Source of the DNA: CAZJNX01 sp964547415
Lineage (GTDB): Bacteria > Pseudomonadota > Alphaproteobacteria > Rhizobiales > Amorphaceae
DNA length: 6,572 bases
Assembly: GCA_964547415.1 (NCBI GenBank)
Contig: CAZJNX010000239.1
Location: 1 to 6,572 of the forward strand
Direction: 5' to 3'
In this document: piece by piece, positions 1 to 5,090 of the stretch
Layout of the letters: each line of letters opens with the position of its first letter
Numbering within the stretch: the first letter of the stretch is position 1
Made by a program: the position numbers and the translations under genes
Notes under the pieces: model-generated
What the model was told of the DNA's origin: nothing
What the model saw: the letters and a program-made list of their open reading frames with translations, nothing else
Databases searched by the model: none

Positions 1-530
1 TCGAGCGTCATGATCTGGAACAGCGAGTAGGCCGAAGCGCCGAGCGTGCCGAACCACTCCGGGAAGGCCTCGCCGAACAGCTTGGTCGCCATCACCGAGA
101 AGACGTAGAAGAGGATCGCCATCAGGAAGACGATGGACCCCATGCCCGGGATCGCGGAGATGAGCCCGGTCACGACCCGCCGCAGCGACGGCACCACCGT
201 TATGAGGCGCAACACCCGCAGGATCCGCAGCGCCCTCAGGACCGACGCCTCGCCCGAGGCGGGCACCAGCGCGATCGCCACGATGGTGAAGTCGAACAGG
301 CTCCACGCATCGCGGAAGAAGCGAAGCCGGTGGACGTACAGCCGCAACGCGATCTCCACGACGAAGACGGACAGGATCGCCCCGTCGATCGCGTAAAGGA
401 CCGGACCATAGGCGGCGACGAGGCTGTCGCTCGTCTCCATGCCGAGCGTCACGGCGTTGGCGAGGATCAGCGCCGTGATCGTGTATTCCCACCGTTTCGA
501 GCCGATGATCTCGGCAAGCCGCGCGCGCAT
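1..530 (-). CDS. Voltage-gated ion (sodium) channel, NaChBac/NavAb type, 3' part cut by window edge
   Basis: The 176 visible codons encode the voltage sensor and the start of the pore of a single-domain, tetrameric inner-membrane cation channel. S1 (about residues 15-33) carries the N-x-x-T-x-G-x-E-T-S pattern at 25-34. S2 (about 42-64) has Glu59 followed by LR. S3 (about 75-90) has Asp80 in the WSLFDF segment. S4 has four arginines at every third position (R99, R102, R105, R108). S5 spans about 128-150, then a pore helix reads LFQIMTL at 170-176. In this family the filter sequence (TLESW in sodium-selective members) follows at once, so the window ends just before the residues that decide selectivity. 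The start is ATG at 530-528, with GGGAGG at 545-540, 9 nt upstream. Sodium selectivity is inferred from the family. S6 and the C-terminal coiled coil lie outside the window. The gene diverges from the iron protein gene across a 519-bp gap. Confidence 0.9.
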   Translation of the reverse strand, partial: MRARLAEIIGSKRWEYTITALILANAVTLGMETSDSLVAAYGPVLYAIDGAILSVFVVEIALRLYVHRLRFFRDAWSLFDFTIVAIALVPASGEASVLRALRILRVLRLITVVPSLRRVVTGLISAIPGMGSIVFLMAILFYVFSVMATKLFGEAFPEWFGTLGASAYSLFQIMTL

Positions 531-601
531 CGTCCCCCACCTCCCGTTCCCCTGGCGATCGCATGCCGGGCGGCGGCCCGGCCGGTCGTCATGTGGTGCG
601 A

Positions 602-646
602 GGATGCTGCAGCGCAAACGCCGGCGACGGGGCCGGCGCAGCATCC
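602..646. repeat. Nested inverted repeat (hairpin) upstream of the ion channel gene
   Basis: GGATGCTGC at 602-610 is a perfect 9-bp complement of GCAGCATCC at 638-646. Inside it, CGCCGGC at 619-625 pairs with GCCGGCG at 632-638 around a 6-nt loop. Base 638 is shared, so the outer stem is 8 bp when both form. The result is a two-tier hairpin with an asymmetric bulge at 610-618. No T-tract follows on either strand, so this is not a standard intrinsic terminator. The function is unknown. Confidence 0.5.
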
Positions 647-689
647 CGCGTTCGTCGCCTGCCACCGGACCGTCCCGGGCCCGCTGCCA

Positions 690-730
690 CCCGTCCGCCG
701 GGCCCATGGCGGGCAGGCCCGGCGAACGGG
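690..730. repeat. Strong inverted repeat, 15-bp arms
   Basis: Arms at 690-704 and 716-730 pair over 15 positions with a single mismatch (695/725) and an 11-nt loop at 705-715. It is one of the most stable hairpins in the window and lies in a gene-free region. No T-run follows on either strand. It could be a factor-assisted transcription end, a leader structure or an intergenic palindromic element. Confidence 0.5.
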
Positions 731-889
731 ATCGCGGTGGCGTGGCGCTCGTCGCCGTGGCTCTTCATGGCGCGGCTCGAACCGATCGCGCAGGAGCGCC
801 ACCGTAAGCGTTTGGCGAGCCGGCGACAGCCGCATCGTACGCCATCACACCCGCAGCCGCTGAAAGAACTGGAGTAATTCCATCTCGGA

Positions 890-1049
890 AGGCAAAGACA
901 AGATCAATCTAAAGTAATTACAATGATCAACCACCAGATCATTTGTCTTTTGCCGTTCATTCATGCTAAGTGGAATGCGCTGCCGGGCGTCCTACGGGGA
1001 TGAACACCCGCAGCCTCGCAAAATGAACATGACAGGAAGGAGCATCGAC
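890..1049 (+). promoter_or_regulatory. AT-rich promoter/operator region of the iron protein gene, with nested inverted repeats
   Basis: Composition drops sharply here compared with both flanks. GGCAAAGACAAGATC at 891-905 is mirrored by GATCATTTGTCTTTTGCC at 937-954, all 15 bases pairing if 1-nt and 2-nt bulges are allowed. Nested inside, AATGATC (922-928) and GATCATT (937-943) form a perfect 7-bp inverted repeat with an 8-nt spacer. AGTAATT also occurs twice as a direct repeat (873-879 and 913-919). A weak sigma-70-like pair is TTGTCT (943-948) with GCTAAG (965-970) at 16-bp spacing, which would place the right arm over the promoter. The downstream product is an iron protein, so metal-responsive repression is plausible, but I recognise no exact Fur, Irr or RirA box. 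The Shine-Dalgarno GGAAGGAG is at 1035-1042. Confidence 0.45.
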
Positions 1050-1568
1050 ATGCAGCGCATCTTCGTCCTCGCGCTGGCCCTGTTGATCGGCCCAGCGGGC
1101 GCGAGCGGGGCAATGGCAGGAGAGGAGACCGCCATCGGCGATCCGGTCGAGCGCAACGGGCTGTCCATCGGCGCGGCCTACCTCACCGCCATCGACATGG
1201 ACCCGACGCCGGCCATGGCCGCGGGCGCGGACGTCATCCACCTCGAGTGCGACGTGGCCGCGACGGCGGACAACGCGCACGGCTTTCCGGAGGGCGCCTG
1301 GGTCCCGTACCTCACCTGCACGTACCTCATCGAGAAGGTCGGGGAGGATTGGCGGCGGGTCGGCACCATGCTGCCGATGACAGCGCAGGACGGGCCGCAC
1401 TACGCCAACAACGTGCCTCTGGACGGACCGGGCGAGTATCGTCTCGTCTACCACCTCGAACCGCCGGCGAGCCGCGGCTTCTACCGGCACGCCGACGAGG
1501 AGACCGGCGTGCCCCCGTGGTGGGCGCCCTTCGCCGTGTCGTGGACGTTCACCTATCCGGCGGAATGA
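1050..1568 (+). CDS. Periplasmic iron-binding protein of the P19/Tp34 (Iron_transport) family
   Basis: The 172-residue product has a Sec signal peptide: QR, then a hydrophobic core to about 18, with likely cleavage near AMA-G at 21-24. The remainder is a single immunoglobulin-like domain of the family that includes Campylobacter P19, Treponema Tp34 and E. coli FetP. The expected metal ligands are visible: His64 and Glu66 (HLE), Met110 and His117 (MTAQDGPH), and His147 in YRHADEETGV. Family members bind copper and iron as periplasmic dimers and usually deliver iron to an FTR1/FetM-type permease, but no such gene is in view. Cys67 and Cys90, on strands that probably lie close together, could form a disulfide. 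ATG 1050 was chosen because GGAAGGAG lies 7 nt upstream and the signal peptide starts there; in-frame ATGs from 963 on would add an N-terminus with no signal-peptide character. The family is very likely; the physiological metal is inferred. Confidence 0.9.
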   Translation: MQRIFVLALALLIGPAGASGAMAGEETAIGDPVERNGLSIGAAYLTAIDMDPTPAMAAGADVIHLECDVAATADNAHGFPEGAWVPYLTCTYLIEKVGEDWRRVGTMLPMTAQDGPHYANNVPLDGPGEYRLVYHLEPPASRGFYRHADEETGVPPWWAPFAVSWTFTYPAE

Positions 1569-1591
1569 GCCGGAAAGACCCGATCGTCCGA

Positions 1592-1621
1592 CCGGCCCGG
1601 CGGCACCGCCCGCCGGGCCGG
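1592..1621. terminator. Hairpin between convergent genes, possible bidirectional transcription end
   Basis: A perfect 12-bp stem (1592-1603 with 1610-1621) closes a 6-nt loop. It lies 23 nt after the iron protein stop and 30 nt beyond the Nudix gene stop. A second, smaller hairpin (GCCGGCG 1626-1632 with CGCCGGC 1642-1648) follows. Neither has a T-tract, so classical intrinsic termination is uncertain; position is the main argument. Confidence 0.4.
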
Positions 1622-1651
1622 CACGGCCGGCGCGACGGCGCCGCCGGCAGG

Positions 1652-2089
1652 TCAGCCGAGGAGGTCGACGAGGTGGGGGATCAGCGGGTCGTCGGCCGCG
1701 GGCATCGGCAGCTCGCGCAGGCGGTTCGCCCGCATCCAGCGGATCCGCTGGCCCTCCCGCGGCATCACCGGCCCTTCCCAGCGCCGGCACACGAACAGTG
1801 GCATCAAGAGGTGGAAGTCGTCGTAGCCGTGGCTCGCGAAGGTGAGCGGGGCGAGGCAGGGCGGCGTCACCGTCACCGAGAGCTCCTCCTCGAGTTCGCG
1901 CACCAGCGTGTCCTCGGGCCGCTCGCCCGGCTCCACCTTGCCGCCCGGAAACTCCCAGAGCCCCGCCATCGCCTTGCCCTCCGGCCGCTCGGCGACGAGG
2001 ACGCGCCCGTCCGCATCGACGAGCGCGCACGCGGCGACGAGCACGAGCCGTACCTGCGGCTGCCCGGCCTGTTTCTCGCCCCTTTCCAC
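1652..2089 (-). CDS. mutT: MutT-type Nudix hydrolase (8-oxo-dGTP diphosphatase)
   Basis: The 145-residue product is close to the usual MutT length (about 130). Such enzymes hydrolyse oxidised dGTP in the cytoplasm to the monophosphate, cleansing the nucleotide pool before replication. The Nudix box is clear: GGKVEPGE at 49-56, then REL at 64-66 and EE at 68-69. The glycine usually found near the end of the box is Ser71. The preceding GLWEFPGGK and the later H-x-L segment (93-95) match MutT rather than other Nudix subfamilies. The reading frame stays open for more than 600 nt upstream, but conservation begins near Val13. The start is GTG at 2089-2087, because a perfect AGGAGG (2101-2096) sits 6 nt before it. 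It points the same way as infC but about 970 bp away, so co-transcription is doubtful. Substrate preference is inferred from family resemblance. Confidence 0.85.
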   Translation of the reverse strand: MERGEKQAGQPQVRLVLVAACALVDADGRVLVAERPEGKAMAGLWEFPGGKVEPGERPEDTLVRELEEELSVTVTPPCLAPLTFASHGYDDFHLLMPLFVCRRWEGPVMPREGQRIRWMRANRLRELPMPAADDPLIPHLVDLLG

Positions 2090-2457
2090 CGCGCGCCTCC
2101 TCTCCCGTTCGACCCCGGCGACTTGCCCCGCCGCGGATCCCGCCGCCGGCGGGGCCCCGGTTTCCCGGCGCGGCGCGGCCATCCGCGGCCAGCGCGCCCC
2201 CGCCGGCGCATGCGTGACGACGCACGGCCCGGGATGCCCCGTCCGCGGGCTTGAACACGACGGAAAGCCCGCCCGCAAGGCCGTCCCGCCGCGCCACGAT
2301 CCGTCTTCACGCCCGCTTCGGGATCGGCGCTCCGCCTTGGCCCATCGTCCCGGACGGGCCTGGCCACCTGCACCCCGTGGATGCCGACGGCAGACGCGGC
2401 GCCCGGCACGCCGCCGATGGCCGCGGCCCTCGACCGCCGCTTCCGGGCCCGGCCCGT

Positions 2458-2491
2458 CAAGCGGCCACCGCCGACAAGCGGCCACCGCCGA
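2458..2491. repeat. Perfect 17-bp tandem duplication
   Basis: CAAGCGGCCACCGCCGA is present twice back to back (2458-2474 and 2475-2491). A related CCGCCGATGGC occurs at 2411-2421 and again at 2485-2495. The 17-bp period is not a multiple of three, so such a duplication would shift a reading frame, which fits a non-coding region. Confidence 0.85.
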
Positions 2492-3009
2492 TGGCGTCCG
2501 CCACCTGGATCGCAAACGGGATCCGCGGGACGTCGGTGCCACCCCGACGCGCTGGTGGACGGGAAAGCGCGACGGCGTGGCCGATAAAGCTGCGGAACGG
2601 GGCGCTGTCGCAGCCCACCGGGTCGGGCGGCGTTGCCCGAAAGGCTCAGCCCGCAAGGTGAGACCGGCGGCGCCTCCCGCTCGAGCCCACGGGCAACGGT
2701 GCTTGCGCCCCGCGTGGAGGCATCGCCGGAACCGCGGCGGCGGCAAGCGCGCCGACACCCGATCGAGGAAGACGCCAGACGGCTTTCGGGATGACGAGGA
2801 CCGGCGGAGCCGCGCGAGCGGAGGCCGCGGGAAACGGGGTTCCAGCGCGCCGCGGAACCGAGACGGTGCCCAGCGGCGCAGAGCGTTGCCGGCCGGACCT
2901 TGCTGCCGACTCCGGAGAAGCGCGGCCGGGCGGACCCGCGGCGGGCGCGGCCGGCGCCGCCGGACGTGCCCGTCGCGGGCAACTTCACCGCCCGCGTGTC
3001 CCGTTCCCG

Positions 3010-3033
3010 CGGGGCGCGCCGGGCGGCGCCCCG
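3010..3033 (-). terminator. GC-rich hairpin just downstream of infC
   Basis: CGGGGCGC (3010-3017) pairs perfectly with GCGCCCCG (3026-3033) around an 8-nt loop, starting 26 nt beyond the infC stop codon. No U-run follows in the transcript, so it is a weak terminator candidate; short stems like this arise easily in such GC-rich DNA. Confidence 0.25.
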
Positions 3034-3059
3034 TCCGGCGGCGCTGGCCGCGCCTGCCG

Positions 3060-3605
3060 TCAGCGGGCCTGGGGGGCGAGGACCATCACCATCTGCCGGC
3101 CCTCGAGGCGGGGCTCGGACTCCACCTTGGCGATCGTCGCCGTCTCCTCGCGCACGCGGTTCAGAAGCTGCACGCCGAGTTCCTGGTGCGCCATCTCGCG
3201 TCCGCGGAACCGCAGCGTCACCTTGACCTTGTCGCCGCCCTCGAAGAAGCGCTTCATGTTCTTCATCTTCACCTCGTAGTCGTGGGTGTCGATGTTCGGG
3301 CGCATCTTGATTTCCTTGACGTCGACCGTCTTCTGTTTCTTGCGCGCTTCCGCAGCCTTCTTCTGGCTCTGGAACTTGAAGCGGCCGTAGTCGAGGATCT
3401 TGCAGACCGGCGGCGTCGAGTTCGGCGCCACCTCGACGAGGTCGAGGCCGGCTTCCTGGGCCAGCTGCAGCGCCTGCTGCACCGTGATCTCGCCGTGGTT
3501 CGTGCCCTCCGCGTCGATCAGCTGGACGCGCGGGACGCGGATGTTCTCGTTGATGCGCGGACCCTGGTTCTGGGTCGGCGGCGGTGCTCTGTGCGGACGA
3601 CGAAT
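3060..3605 (-). CDS. infC: Translation initiation factor IF-3, ATT start
   Basis: The 181-residue product matches full-length IF3, which binds the 30S subunit, keeps it apart from 50S and checks start-codon/initiator-tRNA pairing. The N-domain begins RRPHRAPPP, then GPRINENIR (15-23), and contains the signature KILDYGRFKFQ (69-79). A basic linker (82-92) follows, then the C-domain with VKEIKMRPNIDTHDY (96-110) and the RFFEGGDKVKVTLRFRGRE block (119-137). The protein homology starts exactly at the ATT at 3605-3603, with GAGGAG (3620-3615) 9 nt upstream. A GTG at 3689 is in frame but would add residues unlike IF3. Rare AUU-type starts in infC are known to let IF3 repress its own translation, and that control is likely here. 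The usual partners rpmI and rplT do not follow; a 970-bp gap does. Confidence 0.95.
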   Translation of the reverse strand: MRRPHRAPPPTQNQGPRINENIRVPRVQLIDAEGTNHGEITVQQALQLAQEAGLDLVEVAPNSTPPVCKILDYGRFKFQSQKKAAEARKKQKTVDVKEIKMRPNIDTHDYEVKMKNMKRFFEGGDKVKVTLRFRGREMAHQELGVQLLNRVREETATIAKVESEPRLEGRQMVMVLAPQAR

Positions 3606-3614
3606 GGGTAGATA

Positions 3615-3620
3615 CTCCTC
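3615..3620 (-). promoter_or_regulatory. Shine-Dalgarno site that fixes the infC ATT start
   Basis: On the minus strand GAGGAG (3620-3615) is separated by 9 nt from the ATT codon (3605-3603). No other initiation codon lies at a suitable distance from it, and IF3 homology begins at the ATT, so this site supports the non-canonical start. Confidence 0.8.
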
Positions 3621-3647
3621 TGCCGTTGCAGGACGATTCCAAGCTTC

Positions 3648-3675
3648 AAGATAGGAAAGGCGACGCGCCACGCAA
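3648..3675 (-). promoter_or_regulatory. Candidate sigma-70 promoter of infC
   Basis: On the minus strand TTGCGT (3675-3670) and TATCTT (3653-3648) lie 16 bp apart, which would start transcription near 3641 and give a leader of about 35 nt before the infC start. The -10 matches 4 of 6 consensus bases and the -35 only its TTG. The local drop in G+C supports a promoter; the exact boxes are inferred. Confidence 0.35.
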
Positions 3676-3729
3676 AGCGCGAAAGCCACCTCGACGGAAC
3701 ACGGGTGAGACGCGCCGCCAATGGTGACG

Positions 3730-4989
3730 TTAGCAGAAACGGGCCCCGGCCAAAAGCGTTCGGTAGACGTCGAGCGTCGCCGACGTCATCGCTTCGAGCG
3801 AAAAGCGGGCGGCCGCATGGGCCGCGCCGCGCGCACCGACGCCCGCCCGCTCGTCCGGGGCGAGGGCGAACGCGTGGGCGAGGGCGCTGGCGAGGGCCTC
3901 AGGATCGCCCGCCGGCACGCGCCAGCCGCTGCGCGCGGCCGCCGGCGCCTCGGGCGGGGCGAGCACCGTCTCGCGGACGGCCCCGAGATCGCTGACGACG
4001 ACAGGAACGCCCGCAGCCTGGGCCTCGACCGCCGCGCGACCGAAGGCCTCCGGCTCGGTGGAGGCGACGACCGCAAGGTCCGCCGCGGCCATCGCCGCCG
4101 GCACGTCCGAGACGTGGCCGACGAGGCGCACCCGGCCGGACAGCCCGCGCCGCTCGATCTCGCCGACGAGTTGCGCGCGGTAGGCGCTGCGGCCCTGGTC
4201 GTCCCCGGCGAGCACCGCCACCACGTCCCCTTCCCCCCGCCGCACGAGGGCGTCGATCGCGGCGAGGACCACAGCCTGCCCCTTCCAGGGCGTCAGGCGG
4301 GCGAGGTGCAGGACGAGCCGCTCGCCCGGCGCGACCCCCCAGGCGGTGCGCAGCGCCGCGCCCCGCGCCCGGGCGGCCGGGTCGCGGAAGGCGGCGAGGT
4401 CCGTCCCCCGCGGGATGACGACGATCCGCCCCTGCGCGAACGGATGGCGGCGGGCGACGAGGTCGGCCGTGAAGGCGGAGTTGGCGATCACGGCGTCGCC
4501 ACGGGCCATCACCGAGTTGTAGAAGGCCTTCGGCGCCGAGCGCTGGCCGTAGGCCCCGTGGTAGGTCGTCACGAACGGCACGACCGTCCAGCGGGCCGCC
4601 AGGAGCCCGGCCCAGGCCGGGGCGCGGGAGCGGGCGTGGAGGAGGTCGACGCCCTCCCGCTCGACGATGTCGGCGAGGCGGGCGGCGTTCGCGCGCATGG
4701 ACAGGGGGTCCTTGCGGCCGACGGGCAGGGCGAGGTGCTCGGCCCCCGCCGCGCGCAGCGCCTCCACGAGGCGCCCGCCGGCCGAGGCCACGAGCGCACG
4801 CCCGCCCGCGGCGACGACGGCGGCGGCGACGTCGAGGGCCGTGCGCTCCGCCCCGCCGGTCTGAAGCGCCGGGATCGCCTGCAGCACAGTCCGCCCGGCG
4901 AGGCTTGCGGCGGACGCGCCCGCCGTGCGAGGGCCGGGGGAGGCGGGGCCGGCATTCGGGGCGGCGTTCGCGGGGAGCGGTGCGTGCAC
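3730..4989 (-). CDS. Glycosyltransferase family 4 (GT-B fold)
   Basis: The 419-residue product is a retaining GT4 enzyme that moves a sugar from a nucleotide donor, most likely onto a lipopolysaccharide or other envelope glycan at the cytoplasmic face of the inner membrane. The N-terminal acceptor domain begins after an Ala/Pro-rich stretch (1-31) with LQAIPALQTGGAER (36-49), the usual glycine-rich start of the family, and includes TTYHGAYG (141-148) and IANSAF (168-173). The donor domain has RLTPWKG (231-237), GHVSDVP (291-297) and the EX7E motif, Glu314 to Glu322, in EAFGRAAVE. The start is GTG at 4989, with AAGGA (5001-4997) 7 nt upstream. Sugar and acceptor cannot be read from sequence. 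It lies upstream of infC on the same strand, 124 nt away with a likely separate promoter, and diverges from the hydrolase across 101 bp of very GC-rich DNA with no clear promoter. Confidence 0.88.
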   Translation of the reverse strand: MHAPLPANAAPNAGPASPGPRTAGASAASLAGRTVLQAIPALQTGGAERTALDVAAAVVAAGGRALVASAGGRLVEALRAAGAEHLALPVGRKDPLSMRANAARLADIVEREGVDLLHARSRAPAWAGLLAARWTVVPFVTTYHGAYGQRSAPKAFYNSVMARGDAVIANSAFTADLVARRHPFAQGRIVVIPRGTDLAAFRDPAARARGAALRTAWGVAPGERLVLHLARLTPWKGQAVVLAAIDALVRRGEGDVVAVLAGDDQGRSAYRAQLVGEIERRGLSGRVRLVGHVSDVPAAMAAADLAVVASTEPEAFGRAAVEAQAAGVPVVVSDLGAVRETVLAPPEAPAAARSGWRVPAGDPEALASALAHAFALAPDERAGVGARGAAHAAARFSLEAMTSATLDVYRTLLAGARFC

Positions 4990-5090
4990 GGGAGCGTCCT
5001 TCAGGGGCGGGTCGGGCCCGCGGGGCGACTCGGCCGCCGCCGGCCCGGGCGAGCCCTGCCACGCCGCGCGGGAGAAAGGAAAGGGGGACG

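Larger units (their letters stand above)
531..889. other. Gene-free GC-rich stretch between the ion channel and iron protein genes
   Basis: Open frames run through here on both strands, but none has a ribosome-binding site, recognisable domains or the strong G/C third-position bias of the neighbouring genes. What I do see are two strong hairpins (602-646 and 690-730, listed separately). They sit upstream of the channel gene, so they may be in its 5' leader. No tRNA or other known RNA was recognised. Confidence 0.6.
2090..3059. other. Large gene-free gap between mutT and infC
   Basis: No frame here shows a recognisable domain. Third-position G/C in the best plus-strand frame (2251-2661) is visibly lower than in the neighbouring genes, with many codons such as CCT, CGA, GCT, GGT, AGA and ATA. 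What can be seen is a 17-bp tandem duplication (2458-2491), a small inverted repeat GGTTCC/GGAACC (2838-2843 with 2854-2859), a hairpin near infC (3010-3033) and scattered similarity to a cobalamin riboswitch (2535-2668, under findings). It may be a decayed gene region or hold an unrecognised RNA. Confidence 0.55.

Noticed and set aside
563..877. Small plus-strand frame between the channel and iron protein genes
   Set aside because: No Shine-Dalgarno, no recognisable motif, and its sequence coincides with the two hairpins, which better explain the region.
963..1049. N-terminal extension of the iron protein from ATG 963
   Set aside because: It has no ribosome-binding site, and it would bury the signal peptide behind 29 non-hydrophobic residues. 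ATG 1050 has a proper GGAAGGAG.
966..2297. 443-codon open frame on the minus strand
   Set aside because: It runs antisense through the iron protein gene and out of frame over mutT. Its product is Arg/Gly/Ala-rich low complexity, a by-product of high G+C.
2251..2661. 136-codon plus-strand frame in the gene-free gap
   Set aside because: Third-position bias is weaker than in the real genes, there is no domain, and the 17-bp tandem repeat lies inside it. I saw no convincing ribosome-binding site before its TTG start.
2700..2810. Second cobalamin-riboswitch-like set of blocks
   Set aside because: Only scattered GC-rich words match (for example GATGACGAGGACCGG near 2789), with no consistent order or spacing. 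This is expected by chance.
1842..3611. 589-codon open frame on the plus strand
   Set aside because: It is antisense to mutT and infC and crosses the gap; the product is repetitive Arg/Ala/Pro with no domain. It is a shadow of the real minus-strand genes.
4990..5090. Divergent promoter between the glycosyltransferase and hydrolase genes
   Set aside because: A promoter must exist nearby, but the 101 bp are extremely GC-rich and I can find no credible -35/-10 pair or operator to annotate.
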